A stretch of 64,000 nt of DNA, taken from NCBI RefSeq assembly GCF_001651805.1, contig NZ_CP015839.1:1-64000 (forward strand), read 5' to 3'. The DNA comes from Marinobacterium aestuarii (GTDB lineage Bacteria; Pseudomonadota; Gammaproteobacteria; Pseudomonadales; Balneatricaceae). The position numbers were made by a program, and so were the translations under genes. Below, piece after piece: positions 1 to 10,959 of this stretch. How positions within the stretch are numbered: the first letter of the stretch is position 1; the number at the start of each line of letters is the position of its first letter. The notes beneath the pieces are model-generated. The model was not told the origin of the DNA. It saw nothing but the letters and a program-made list of their open reading frames with translations, and did no database searches.

Positions 1-1581
1 ATGTCCACCGAGCTTTGGGAACAGTGCTTGAGGAGTCTGCAGGAGGAGTTCCCGGCTCAGCAGTACAACACCTGGATTCGCCCGTTAAAGGCGGAGCCCG
101 GTCGTGACAGCCTGCTTGTTCTCATGGCGCCGAACCGCTTTGTGCGTGACTGGGTGAATGACCGTTTTCTCAGCCGTATTCGCCAGGTAGTCTGTGATGT
201 CACTGGTGATATCAGCGCCGATGTGCGCCTCGAAGTCGCCCAGCATGGCGGCGGCGCGCTGCGTTCCCCTGCCCGTCCGGCCATGGCGCCACTGCGTACC
301 CGTCCGGCGGCACCGCCGCGGGAGCCAGCCTATGCAGAGCCTGCCTATAACAGGGCACCGGCCGCGCAGGCCACAGCACCTGCGCAGCAGCGTTACAATG
401 CCGCGCCCCAGGAACAGGAATATGAGCCCGAGGCTCTGCCCGGCGTGCCGGAGCCGCAGCTGGAGCTGGATATGGCGCCGGCTGCGCCTGCGTTCGCGAC
501 AACGATGAGCCCGCGGCATGATCGCAACAAGATTGTGGAGGTCGAGGGCGGTGTACGGCACCAGTCTAATCTCAATCCGTCCTTCACCTTCCAGTCCTTC
601 GTGGGCGGCAAGTCGAACCAGCTGGCGCTGGCGGCGGCGCAGCAGGTGGCGGACAATCCCGGTGGCTCCTACAATCCCCTCTTTATATATGGTGGCGTAG
701 GTCTGGGTAAAACGCATTTGATGCACGCCGTGGGCACCGAAATGCTCAAGCGCAATCCCAATGCCCGCATCGTTTATCTGCACTCCGAGCGTTTTGTTGC
801 CGATATGGTGAAGGCGCTGCAGCTGAATGCGATCAATGACTTCAAGCGCTATTACCGCTCGGTGGATGCGCTGCTGATCGATGATATTCAGTTCTTTGCC
901 GGCAAGGAGCGGTCTCAGGAAGAGTTTTTCCACACCTTTAATGCCCTGCTTGAAGGCGGTCAGCAGATGATTCTGACCAGTGACCGCTACCCCAAGGAAA
1001 TCAACGGCGTTGAAGAGCGGCTGAAATCACGCTTTGGCTGGGGCCTGACGGTGGCCATCGAGCCGCCAGAACTGGAAACCCGCGTCGCCATCGTGATGAA
1101 GAAGGCTGAAGAAGCCAAGATTATCCTGCCGGATGATGCCGCCTTCTTCCTGGCGCAGAAAATTCGCTCCAACGTGCGTGAACTCGAAGGTGCGCTCAAG
1201 CGTGTTATTGCCAACGCGCATTTTACCGGCAGCGTTATCAGTACGCCCTTCATTAAAGAGTCGCTGAAAGACCTGCTGGCTTTGCAGGACAAACAAGTTA
1301 GTATTGATAATATTCAGCGGGTTGTAGCCGATTACTACAAGATTAAAATGTCCGATCTGCTTTCCAAGCGCCGCAGCCGGTCTATTGCCCGGCCCCGGCA
1401 GGTCGCGATGAGTTTGTCGAAAGAGCTGACTAACCACAGTCTGCCCGAAATCGGCAATGCGTTTGGGGGTCGTGATCATACTACCGTGTTGCATGCCTGT
1501 CGCAAGATCAAGGAGCTGCGGGAAATTGATACGGACATCAGAGAAGATTATCAGAACCTGCTGCGTCATCTGACGGCGTAG
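1..1581 (+). CDS. dnaA: Chromosomal replication initiator protein DnaA
   Basis: DnaA is the AAA+ ATPase that binds DnaA boxes and melts the origin. The 526-residue product shows all four family domains: an N-terminal interaction domain (about 1-80), a long Pro/Ala/Gln-rich linker (about 85-190), the AAA+ core with Walker [10 protein letters not shown] at 231-239 and the Walker B run LLIDDIQF, and a C-terminal DNA-binding domain with the signature [12 protein letters not shown] near 490-500. The linker makes it longer than the E. coli protein, as in pseudomonads. The ATG is base 1 of the window, so its promoter and any upstream origin are not visible. dnaN follows 28 bp downstream on the same strand. 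Confidence 0.99.
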   Translation: MSTELWEQCLRSLQEEFPAQQYNTWIRPLKAEPGRDSLLVLMAPNRFVRDWVNDRFLSRIRQVVCDVTGDISADVRLEVAQHGGGALRSPARPAMAPLRTRPAAPPREPAYAEPAYNRAPAAQATAPAQQRYNAAPQEQEYEPEALPGVPEPQLELDMAPAAPAFATTMSPRHDRNKIVEVEGGVRHQSNLNPSFTFQSFVGGKSNQLALAAAQQVADNPGGSYNPLFIYGGVGLGKTHLMHAVGTEMLKRNPNARIVYLHSERFVADMVKALQLNAINDFKRYYRSVDALLIDDIQFFAGKERSQEEFFHTFNALLEGGQQMILTSDRYPKEINGVEERLKSRFGWGLTVAIEPPELETRVAIVMKKAEEAKIILPDDAAFFLAQKIRSNVRELEGALKRVIANAHFTGSVISTPFIKESLKDLLALQDKQVSIDNIQRVVADYYKIKMSDLLSKRRSRSIARPRQVAMSLSKELTNHSLPEIGNAFGGRDHTTVLHACRKIKELREIDTDIREDYQNLLRHLTA

Positions 1582-1609
1582 TTATCGGATCGGAACAAGG
1601 TAGATCGCC

Positions 1610-2713
1610 ATGAGATTCGTCATATCGCGCGAAGCGTTAATCAAACCCCTGCAGCTGGTCGCCGGTGTCGTCGAACGTCGTCAGACCTTGCCGGTGCTGT
1701 CCAACATTCTGCTGGTAGCCGAAGGTGACCAGCTGTCCATGACCGGGACCGACCTAGAAGTCGAGCTTGTGGGTCGTGTGACGCTGGATGAGCCGGCCGA
1801 GGCGGGCTCCATTACTGTGCCTGCGCGCAAACTGATGGACATCTGCAAGTCGCTGCCGGACGATGCTCGCATCGAGCTGGCCCTGAGCGGCCAGAAGATG
1901 GTGATCAAGGCCGGGCGCAGCCGCTTCAGTCTGTCGACACTGCCGGCGGCCGAGTTCCCCAATGTGGAAGACAGCCCCCAGGCGCTGGATCTGAATCTGA
2001 CCCAGGGGCACCTGCGCCACCTGATCGATCAGACCGGCTTCTCCATGGCGCAGCAGGATGTACGCTACTACCTCAACGGTATGTTGCTGGAAGTCGCCAA
2101 CGGCCAGCTGCGTGCGGTGTCTACCGACGGGCACCGTCTGGCGACCTGTGTTGCTGAGGTTGTGGCCGATAGCGACAGCAGCCATCAGATCATAGTGCCG
2201 CGCAAGGGTATCCTTGAGCTGGCGCGTCTGCTGCAAAGCGGTGAAGACGGTGTGCGCCTGCTGATTGGTGCCAACCATATTCGTGCTCATGTGGGTGACT
2301 TTATCTTCACCTCCAAGCTGGTTGACGGCAAGTTCCCGGATTATCAACGCGTTATCCCGCGCAATGGTAACAAGTACATGCTCGGTGACCGTCAGGTGCT
2401 GCGTCAGGTGCTGAGCCGTATCGCCATACTGTCGAACGAGAAGTACCGCGGTGTGCGTCTGCTGCTGACCAGCGGTTTCCTGCAGGTCATGGCCAATAAC
2501 CCGGAACAGGAAGAAGCCGAAGAAACCGTGGCGGTGGACTACGATGGCGAGTCGCTGGAGATCGGTTTCAACGTCAACTATCTGCTCGACAGCCTGTCGA
2601 TTCTGAATTCGGAAACGGTGCGCTTCACTCTGTCCGATGCCAACAGCAGTGCGCTGATTGAAGGTGTCGACGAAGCTGACAGCCTCTATGTCGTGATGCC
2701 GATGCGCATGTGA
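1610..2713 (+). CDS. dnaN: DNA polymerase III sliding clamp (beta subunit)
   Basis: The 367-residue protein has the length and start typical of the beta clamp (MRFVISREALIKPLQLVAGVVERRQT) and ends with the conserved YVVMPMRM tail. Two copies form a ring around DNA that tethers the replicative polymerase and other repair and replication partners. It lies between dnaA (28 bp upstream) and recF (46 bp downstream), the classic origin operon, and is probably cotranscribed with both. Confidence 0.99.
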   Translation: MRFVISREALIKPLQLVAGVVERRQTLPVLSNILLVAEGDQLSMTGTDLEVELVGRVTLDEPAEAGSITVPARKLMDICKSLPDDARIELALSGQKMVIKAGRSRFSLSTLPAAEFPNVEDSPQALDLNLTQGHLRHLIDQTGFSMAQQDVRYYLNGMLLEVANGQLRAVSTDGHRLATCVAEVVADSDSSHQIIVPRKGILELARLLQSGEDGVRLLIGANHIRAHVGDFIFTSKLVDGKFPDYQRVIPRNGNKYMLGDRQVLRQVLSRIAILSNEKYRGVRLLLTSGFLQVMANNPEQEEAEETVAVDYDGESLEIGFNVNYLLDSLSILNSETVRFTLSDANSSALIEGVDEADSLYVVMPMRM

Positions 2714-2759
2714 TCAGTCTTCACCGCAGGGCCGGGTTGAGAGACTCGGCCGTTCCTTT

Positions 2760-3851
2760 ATGCCGATAAAAAGCCTTCATGTTCAGCACGTTCGCAATCT
2801 GTCGGATGTGCGAATCACGCCGTCGCCGCGGATCAATATTATCAGTGGCGACAATGGCAGTGGCAAAACCAGCCTGCTGGAAGCCCTGCACTTTCTGGGC
2901 ATGACCCGTTCCTTTCGTACCAGCCAGTTCCGCCATCTGCTGCAAAGCGGCGCCGACAACTGCCTGGTGTTCGCCCAGATTGATCCTGCTGGCAAGGGTG
3001 AACAGCACCCCCTTGGCGTGGAACGGCGCCCCGACGGTGATGTGCGCATTCGCCACGCCGGCCAGACGCTCGGCCTGTCGGAGCTGGCCCAGCTATTACC
3101 GCTGCAGGTTATAGACTCCGATACCTTCCAATTGCTCGAGGGCAGCCCCGGTGTGCGGCGCCAGTTTATCGACTGGGGCGTGTTTCATGCCGACCCGAGT
3201 TTTATCCAGCTGTGGCGCGGCTTCAGGCGCATATTGAAACAGCGAAACTCACTGCTTAAATGTGGTAAAATCGACCCTCGGCTGCGGCGTGTGTGGGACA
3301 GAGAATTTGTCACCTATGCCGAGCGGATGACGGCGTTGCGCGCACGCTATATCGAACTGCTAAAACCTGATTTTGAAACCACTCTCAGTCGTTTGCTGGG
3401 GGGCGTACCGGTAGAGCTTAAATTCAGCCAGGGCTGGGATCGAAAAACCCCGCTGGATGAATTGCTCGAAGAAGGTTTTGCGCGCGATCTGAAGCAGGGT
3501 TTTACCGGCAGCGGCCCGCAGCGGGCTGATTTGCGGGTACGTACGGATGGACAAAGTGCCGCTGAGCGATTGTCTCGCGGTCAGAAAAAACTGGTGGTCA
3601 GCGCGTTGAAACTGGCCCAGGGTGCCCTGTTCTATCGTTTGAATAACCGCCCCTGTATTTACCTGATCGACGATTTGCCGTCGGAACTGGATGAACAGCA
3701 TTGCCGCTTGTTTTGCCAGTTCCTGGAGGAAACCTCCAATCAGTGTTTTATCACCTGTGTTGATCCCGGAGCCCTTGGCGGTTTCTGGTTACCCCAGACG
3801 GATGTCAGCCGTTTTCGGGTTGAGGCAGGGATGCTGACACAAATTGATTAA
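2760..3851 (+). CDS. recF: DNA replication and repair protein RecF
   Basis: RecF is an SMC/ABC-like ATPase that helps load RecA at gaps in DNA (with RecO and RecR). The 363-residue product has the family's Walker A GDNGSGKTS near residues 30-38, the ABC signature LSRGQKK, and Walker B IYLIDDLPSELD. The start ATG at 2760 has no strong ribosome-binding site, which suggests translation at a low level or coupled to upstream dnaN. A GC-rich inverted repeat (3858-3865 with 3878-3885) follows before gyrB. Confidence 0.97.
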   Translation: MPIKSLHVQHVRNLSDVRITPSPRINIISGDNGSGKTSLLEALHFLGMTRSFRTSQFRHLLQSGADNCLVFAQIDPAGKGEQHPLGVERRPDGDVRIRHAGQTLGLSELAQLLPLQVIDSDTFQLLEGSPGVRRQFIDWGVFHADPSFIQLWRGFRRILKQRNSLLKCGKIDPRLRRVWDREFVTYAERMTALRARYIELLKPDFETTLSRLLGGVPVELKFSQGWDRKTPLDELLEEGFARDLKQGFTGSGPQRADLRVRTDGQSAAERLSRGQKKLVVSALKLAQGALFYRLNNRPCIYLIDDLPSELDEQHCRLFCQFLEETSNQCFITCVDPGALGGFWLPQTDVSRFRVEAGMLTQID

Positions 3852-3991
3852 GCGCCTCGCCCGGCCCTTTTCTGGCGCCGGGCCGGGACTGTGATGCCTT
3901 ATGGGCGCGCGCAGAATTTTCCGCCCGATTAAGTGGGCGACGTTAGGCAGGTCGGGACGGTCTGCCTGATTGCCAGGTTAACAGGAGATAA

Positions 3992-6415
<2,424 letters not shown>

Positions 6416-6423
6416 TGCCAGGT

Positions 6424-6450
6424 GTCGGATCTCACTGGGTGTGATCCGAC
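6424..6450 (+). other. Small hairpin after gyrB
   Basis: Inverted repeat GTCGGATC (6424-6431) and GATCCGAC (6443-6450), a few bases past the gyrB stop and just before the strong terminator. It has no T tract of its own. It may stabilise the 3' end of the mRNA, which is inference. Confidence 0.5.
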
Positions 6451-6457
6451 GACTTGT

Positions 6458-6507
6458 AAAAATGCTCCTGTGTTCCACTCTGGTGTGAACACAGGAGCAT
6501 TTTTTTT
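6458..6507 (+). terminator. Rho-independent terminator of the dnaA-gyrB operon
   Basis: A perfect stem of about 17 bp (6459-6475 with 6487-6503; core GCTCCTGTGTTC / GAACACAGGAGC) with an 11-base loop is followed by a run of eight T. The A run on the 5' side makes it potentially active in both directions. It lies about 40 bp after the gyrB stop codon and ends the origin operon. Confidence 0.93.
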
Positions 6508-7096
6508 GCATCTCGATTGGCGTCGAGGCACGACGACCAGCACACAAGGTTGGTCGTTCAAAGGTGTACCACCACGTATAGATGAACAGCAATATCAGCC
6601 AACGTAGGTCGGGTTAGCCCGCAGGGCGTAACCCGACATGACAGGGCTCGGTGATTTTCGACTTTTTTCTTGTCACTTTCTTTGCTCGCGCGAAAGAAAG
6701 TAACCAAAGAAAGCGCGCCCCAATGAAGCCTTTTCGCTGCGCTCTGAAGCCATTGTACGGACACCGCTAACGCACATCCCTGTGCCGCATCTGCCGCTCG
6801 GCATCCCTGCCTCGCCCCTGACGGGCCTTATCGAAAAATACTCCTAGTGCTCGTCAGGTTATGGACATGGATGTCCTGTATGCAGGCAATGCAGGAGCAA
6901 TTGCCTGCCCTAACGGGACAAGGGTGCCAGCATCAGCCATAAGGTGTGTACTGACCACCATGGATGCTGTAAACGCAGGAGCGGTTTACCGTAGAGCGGA
7001 GCAAACTGCACCGTTTTAACTCTACGTAGGCTAACGGTATGGATCGGACATTGATGAGTTGGGAAATAGGTATACTGTCCCCGGAATTCTCCAGGT
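6508..7096. repeat. Intergenic repeat cluster with no gene
   Basis: No credible gene is present. The stretch holds several short inverted repeats of types dispersed in many proteobacterial genomes: GTCGGGTTA / TAACCCGAC at 6608-6616 and 6629-6637; ACTTTCTTT / AAAGAAAGT at 6675-6683 and 6693-6701, followed by a further CAAAGAAAG copy; and CAGGCAA / TTGCCTG at 6883-6889 and 6901-6907. It marks the start of an accessory junkyard that replaces the lptA-gmhB genes found here in Pseudomonas. Confidence 0.6.
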
Positions 7097-7360
7097 CTGG
7101 CGCCAGGCGTTGACTTGCTCGGGGTACAACCCCTTGCGGCGGCAGTATTCGCTCAGCTCGATCTCCGACAGCGACAGGGCGGCGTTTTCCAGCACCACAG
7201 CGAACTTGACTTCGGCGGGCCAGTCATCGGGCAACTTCTTGTCTCCTGGCACGACGGCTCCTTCTGCCTTGACTTGTTTGCGCCAAGCATACAGGGTCTC
7301 GTCGCTAATGCCTTCTTGGCGGGCCACCTCGGCCACGGAGAGGTTCTGTGGCGGCAGCAG
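7097..7360 (-). pseudogene. Truncated IS3-family-type transposase OrfA fragment
   Basis: About 88 codons on the minus strand resemble the helix-turn-helix OrfA of IS3-like elements: LPPQNLSVAEVARQEGISD, then TLYAWRKQVKAEG, and a second repeat ending LSEYCRRKGLYPEQVNAWRQ. The usual N-terminus is missing and replaced by YCII sequence in the same frame. The C-terminus breaks off after AWRQ and runs into unrelated sequence. No OrfB, no terminal inverted repeats and no target duplication are seen, so it is a remnant. Assignment to IS3 rather than a related family rests on motif memory only. Confidence 0.65.
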
Positions 7361-7567
7361 CTCCCGCACCGGGCGGATCTCGACGCTGCCGTAGCGGGCC
7401 GGGGGGATTTTTTCCGCCAGCCGGGCCGCTTCGTTCAGGTCTCTGGCGTCCAGCTTGTAGAAACCGGCCAGCTGCTCCTTGGTTTCGGCGAAGGGGCCAT
7501 CGGTGGTGATGGCCCTGCCGTCGCGCACGCGCAAGGTGGTGGCTCTGTCGGTGGCGCTGCAATCCTC
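7361..7567 (-). pseudogene. Truncated YCII (DGPF-domain) protein fragment
   Basis: The minus-strand frame reads ATTLRVRDGRAITTDGPFAE followed by TKEQLAGFYKLDARDLNEA and IPPARYGSVEIRPVRE. This is the C-terminal half of the YCII-related family, whose conserved core is DGPFAETKEQLGGFY. The first half (about 50 residues) is absent; upstream codons do not resemble the family. The open frame continues without a stop into the transposase fragment, forming a 216-codon chimera starting at 7681. YCII relatives often accompany extracytoplasmic sigma factors, but none is here. Confidence 0.7.
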
Positions 7568-7706
7568 ATACAATGCCGAGCACTGATAATAGTTCGTGGT
7601 ACCCCTCGGAACGAGATTGCGTGAATGCTTCCCACAGGCCCTGTTCCTTGTTGCACTGCTGGTATTGCGCGTTGCCGCCAAGTTGGAACCTGAATTCCTT
7701 CAGAGA

Positions 7707-7784
7707 CGAGACCGATGCTGGCAACGCTTGGGAGCAGGCTTACTGGCCGACCCCTTCAATGCACTGAGCAATCTGGCGTTCTTT
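7707..7784 (+). pseudogene. Possible ceramidase-family N-terminal remnant
   Basis: A short plus-strand frame reads DRCWQRLGAGLLADP then FNALSNLAFF. This resembles the start of bacterial ceramidase-family membrane proteins (pattern YCER-x-GPGLWAEPxNALSNLAF). After this the frame degenerates into low-complexity codons, and nothing else of the family is found. It is at best a 26-codon fossil, and a chance match cannot be excluded. Confidence 0.3.
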
Positions 7785-7918
7785 GAGGTCACCAGTTGCC
7801 GGCTGCGCTTTTGGCGCGTGCGTCATCCCGTCAGACAGGCTTCGCCGCGGAGCGCGGCTCCTGCGGCTCCTGCGGCTGCGACGCATGGACAGTCGTGCAG
7901 CCGTGGGGTAACCAGCCC
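7785..7918. other. Unassigned sequence
   Basis: Between the possible ceramidase remnant and the DnaA-box cluster I see no gene, only a short CTGCGGCTC-type direct repeat near 7859-7875. Confidence 0.4.
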
Positions 7919-8191
7919 TGTGTGTAACTTTTGTTATGCACAGCTATCAAACTATGCACAATATCTGTTGGCAGATCTGTGCGCAAGCTTGTAGCAAGTA
8001 CCTTGCAGTTGCGTATAGGCCCCGTGATTACTGGCTTTATTGAAACTGGTCAATCGAGCAGCCTGGGTGGTTGCAAAGGGCTGGCGGTAACGCAAACGAG
8101 CGGGCGATATCGAACTATCCCCAGTTTATGCACAGCGATGTTCACACTGTAAAAGGACGACGGCTAGCGCCCGGGCCAACAGTTATCCACT
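7919..8191 (+). promoter_or_regulatory. Cluster of DnaA-box-like 9-mers (possible origin relic)
   Basis: Against the consensus TTATNCACA there are two perfect sites (TTATGCACA at 7934-7942 and 8126-8134), two 8/9 sites (CTATGCACA 7952-7960; TTATCCACT 8183-8191) and an 8/9 site on the minus strand (7919-7927). Five sites in 273 bp, four in one orientation, exceed casual expectation. The cluster stands about 100 bp before a decayed gyrB fragment, so it could be a relic of a duplicated oriC-gyrB region, or a live DnaA-titrating or binding site. No AT-rich unwinding element stands out. Confidence 0.5.
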
Positions 8192-8284
8192 GAGTTTCAA
8201 CGGCACGTTGCGGGAAGCAGCAAGGCGTCGCCTCAAACCGCCCAGGTCGTCGGCTGCCCAACGGTGACGGCTTCAAGAGTCTTC

Positions 8285-8510
8285 AATTCGAAATTCTGGT
8301 GAACGAATACCGCACCGTCCCCCCGTCGACAAGCTGATCAATCGCCTGGCAATATTGTATCCACCTCCTATGCATCAAGCAGATACCCGATATTCTGGTG
8401 TTGCGCAAGGCGTAGCTGAAGGATCGCGAAGCCGCACAGCAGTGGGTGTAACTCCTGTGCGAGCGCTTTTAAGCGAGATCGTTGAAGACCGCGAACACAG
8501 CCAGTAGGGC
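8285..8510 (+). pseudogene. Decayed gyrB fragment
   Basis: The sequence aligns by eye with gyrB 5740-5980: CTGGTGAACGAATACCGCAC, GACAAGCTGATCAATCG, CAGCTGAAGGATCGCGAAGCC and GAAGACCGCGAACACAGCCA are shared or nearly so. Decay is clear: an insertion after ACCGC...GTC, CAG to TAG and CAA to TAA changes in the matching frame, and loss of about 30 bases before the GAGATC block. It covers codons corresponding roughly to GyrB 582-660. It cannot encode a protein. Confidence 0.88.
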
Positions 8511-8537
8511 CGGATGAGCGCACCAGCCAGGCTTGAA

Positions 8538-9161
8538 TCAGGCGCTCTTGCGCAGCCCGACGTTGCTGTGTGCAAAAGACACAAAGCCTGGCAGGGCTTC
8601 TATGCGTGCCAGCCAGCGATTGATATTGCCATAGGGTGTCAGCTCAACATTGCCCTCAGGTGCACTGGCGATATAGCTGTAAAGCGCAACGTCCGCGATG
8701 GTGATGTTGTTACCGGTGATGAATCGGTTGTCGTGTAGCTCTTGGTCAATAATCTTTAGCACCGCATGGGCGCGCGCGATGACTTCATCGGCATGCAGTT
8801 TGGCGCCGAAAAGCGTGATCAGGCGAGCGGCAGCCGGGCCGAACGCGATCTGGCCTGCCGCAATGGAGAGCCAACGCTGCACCTGGGCGGCGCCTGCCGG
8901 GTCTTCGGGGAGCCAGTCGGCTTTGTCGAACTTCTTCGCCAGGTAAACCAGGATCGCGTTTGAATCGGCGACGATAGTGTCACCGTCCTCTAGCATGGGC
9001 ACCTGGCCGAACTTGTTCTTGTGCCGATACTCCGGTGTTTTATGCTCACCGGCGACGAGGTCGACGAAGACAAGTTCGACATCAACGCCAATCAGGGACG
9101 CAAACAGGCGCGCTCTGTGGGCGTGACCCGAAAGCGGGAAATCATGAATCTTGATAGCCAT
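8538..9161 (-). CDS. Glutathione S-transferase family protein
   Basis: The 207-residue protein has the two-domain glutathione transferase layout. The N-terminal thioredoxin-like half contains [12 protein letters not shown] (the position of the catalytic Ser/Tyr/Cys turn), [11 protein letters not shown] with the cis-proline, and [10 protein letters not shown] with the glutathione-binding Asp-Ser. The helical C-terminal half contains [16 protein letters not shown]. It probably conjugates or reduces electrophiles in the cytoplasm; the substrate is unknown. It stands alone, next to the decayed gyrB copy, and the 228 bp upstream to the marR gene contain only AT-rich promoter-like sequence. Confidence 0.9.
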   Translation of the reverse strand: MAIKIHDFPLSGHAHRARLFASLIGVDVELVFVDLVAGEHKTPEYRHKNKFGQVPMLEDGDTIVADSNAILVYLAKKFDKADWLPEDPAGAAQVQRWLSIAAGQIAFGPAAARLITLFGAKLHADEVIARAHAVLKIIDQELHDNRFITGNNITIADVALYSYIASAPEGNVELTPYGNINRWLARIEALPGFVSFAHSNVGLRKSA

Positions 9162-9389
9162 GGCCGTAGTTCCTGTTTAGGTAAATTCAGATCGCCCGTT
9201 TTGGAGCGTTCTTAAAGCCTAAATAGTTTCTCTCACCGATAGAATCATCAGGTTACGTAATTAATTATTCCTGAATTTGGAATTGCTTGCGCTGCTAAAG
9301 ACGGCAGCATGCACAGCAACGCCGCCTGCGAGATGGCGCTGCTAATTCCATTGCATCCTGATATGCAGGCTAAGAAGCAGGTCGTCGAC

Positions 9390-9902
9390 TCAGTCCCTGG
9401 CCGGCTCCAGTACCGCCAGCAGACCGGCGAGACTGGCTTCCAGAGTGCTCAGGTCGGCGGCACTTAGCGGCGCCAGTATGCGGTGCTCGTTGTCCACATG
9501 GGCTTCTACTGCGTGATCAATCAATTCGAGCCCGGCCGGCGTTAGCCGCACCAGCTTGCTGCGGGCATCGTCCGGATTGGCGACCCGCTCTACCCAGCCG
9601 CTGGCTTCCAGGCGCTGCATGCGGTGAGTCATGGTGCCGGAGGTGACCATCAGGGTGGAGAACAGTGCTGTGGGGGCCAGGCAATGGGGCGCGCCTGCGC
9701 GGCGCAGGGTCGCCAGTACATCAAACTCCCAGATCGTCAGGCCAAAGGCCGAGAAGGCTTCATCCAGCCTGCGTTGCATCAGTGCAGAGCAACGTTTCAG
9801 GCGGCCGATGGTCGCCATGGGGCTTACATCCAGGTCTGGCCGCTCACGTCGCCATTGGGCCAGGATGGCGTCTACTGCATCGGGCTGTCGTTCTGTATTC
9901 AT
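9390..9902 (-). CDS. MarR-family transcriptional regulator
   Basis: A 170-residue winged-helix repressor of the MarR family. The DNA-binding core runs from about residue 35 (CSALMQRRLDEAFSAFGLT) through TLMVTSGTMTHRMQRLEASG, with the wing RVANPDDARSKLVRLTPAG. I choose ATG 9902, which has GGGGAAG 6-10 bases upstream, over an in-frame TTG at 9917. It is divergent from the EamA transporter gene; the 114-bp gap carries two palindromes that are its likely operators. Such regulators usually repress themselves and the adjacent transporter until a small aromatic or oxidant ligand binds; the ligand here is unknown. Confidence 0.93.
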   Translation of the reverse strand: MNTERQPDAVDAILAQWRRERPDLDVSPMATIGRLKRCSALMQRRLDEAFSAFGLTIWEFDVLATLRRAGAPHCLAPTALFSTLMVTSGTMTHRMQRLEASGWVERVANPDDARSKLVRLTPAGLELIDHAVEAHVDNEHRILAPLSAADLSTLEASLAGLLAVLEPARD

Positions 9903-9952
9903 GCTGCGCTTCCCCAAGTGCCGTTTCCATAGCCTGGCTTCTGCTACGGAAG

Positions 9953-9972
9953 TTATCTTGATATCAAGATAA
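9953..9972. promoter_or_regulatory. Perfect 20-bp palindrome, MarR operator O1
   Basis: TTATCTTGATATCAAGATAA reads the same on both strands. Its ATCTTGATATCAAGAT core is the shape of site bound by many MarR dimers. It lies between the divergent marR and eamA genes, 51 bp upstream of the marR start. Confidence 0.85.
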
Positions 9973-9992
9973 ATCTGTGCGAGACTCGTTTT

Positions 9993-10012
9993 TTATCTTG
10001 AGTTGAAGATAA
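9993..10012. promoter_or_regulatory. Second palindromic operator O2
   Basis: TTATCTT at 9993-9999 and AAGATAA at 10006-10012 repeat the half-sites of O1, with an imperfect 6-base centre. Centre-to-centre distance to O1 is exactly 40 bp, nearly four helical turns, so two dimers could bind one DNA face. It ends 4 bp before the eamA start codon, where occupancy would block expression. Confidence 0.8.
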
Positions 10013-10016
10013 TATC

Positions 10017-10949
10017 ATGCGCAATCGCACACAACATCCCGTCTGGGTCGATGTACTGATTACCGCTCTGGCGCCAGCCATCTGGGGTTCTACCTATATA
10101 GTGACTACCGAACTGCTGCCGCCGGACCGGCCTTTTACCGCGGCGGTGCTGCGCACGCTTCCCGCCGGCATAGTGCTGGTGCTGCTGGGGCGTCACCTGT
10201 TGCGCCGGCCTGAGTGGGGGCGCCTGGTTATATTGGCCGCACTCAATATTGGCGTTTTTCAGGCGTTACTCTTTGTCGCCGCCTACCGTTTGCCCGGTGG
10301 TCTGGCAGCCGTTGTGGGAGCCATTCAGCCGCTATTGGTTATGGGCCTGGCCTGGTCTGTCGACAGGCGCCAGCCGGCCTGGCTGGCGGTCGTGGCAAGC
10401 CTGATCGGTGTGGCGGGCATGGCTGCGCTGCTGCTGGCGCCAGGTGCCCACTGGGATCTTGTCGGTATAGCGGCGGCACTGGTGGGGGCGGCCTGCATGG
10501 CCGGTGGCACCTTTCTAACGCGGCGCTGGCGGCCCGATGTTCCGCTGCTGGCCTTTACCGGTTGGCAGCTGTTGGTGGGTGGGCTGATGCTGCTGCCGGT
10601 GGCCTGGCTTGTTGATCCGCCGCTGCCGCCGCTGAGTACCAGCGCGGTGTTGGGCTATGTTTATCTGTCGCTGTTTGGCGCCCTGCTGGCCTATGTGCTC
10701 TGGTTTCGCGGTATTGCCCGGCTGTCGCCGGTGGCGGTGTCCTCGCTGGGATTGCTGAGCCCGCTGACGGCCGTGGTGCTGGGCTGGGCGCTGCTTGGCC
10801 AGGCCATGACTGGCGTTGCGCTCTTCGGCTTCGTGGCAGTGCTCGGCAGTATTCTCGCTGTGCAGTGGGCATCCAGCTCAGGCCCTGTGCCTGTGGTTTC
10901 GCCCCTAGTGGGCTGCCCGGCTGAGGTTCCTGCTCAATCAACTAAATGA
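10017..10949 (+). CDS. EamA-family (DMT) transporter under MarR control
   Basis: A 310-residue inner-membrane protein with about ten hydrophobic helices in two EamA repeats. The first begins ALAPAIWGSTYIVTTELLPP, a typical EamA opening; the second ends LSPLTAVVLGWALLGQAMT. These drug/metabolite transporters usually export small metabolites, amino acids or xenobiotics; the substrate is not evident. The tight operator arrangement with the divergent marR gene and the nitroreductase gene 10 bp downstream suggests a response to a toxic nitro- or quinone-type compound. Confidence 0.9.
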   Translation: MRNRTQHPVWVDVLITALAPAIWGSTYIVTTELLPPDRPFTAAVLRTLPAGIVLVLLGRHLLRRPEWGRLVILAALNIGVFQALLFVAAYRLPGGLAAVVGAIQPLLVMGLAWSVDRRQPAWLAVVASLIGVAGMAALLLAPGAHWDLVGIAAALVGAACMAGGTFLTRRWRPDVPLLAFTGWQLLVGGLMLLPVAWLVDPPLPPLSTSAVLGYVYLSLFGALLAYVLWFRGIARLSPVAVSSLGLLSPLTAVVLGWALLGQAMTGVALFGFVAVLGSILAVQWASSSGPVPVVSPLVGCPAEVPAQSTK

Positions 10950-10959
10950 GGCATTCCTT

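Noticed and set aside
6658-6720. A small basic protein encoded by the CAAAGAAAG repeat region
   Set aside because: The sequence is a dispersed intergenic repeat type that often yields spurious lysine- or arginine-rich frames.
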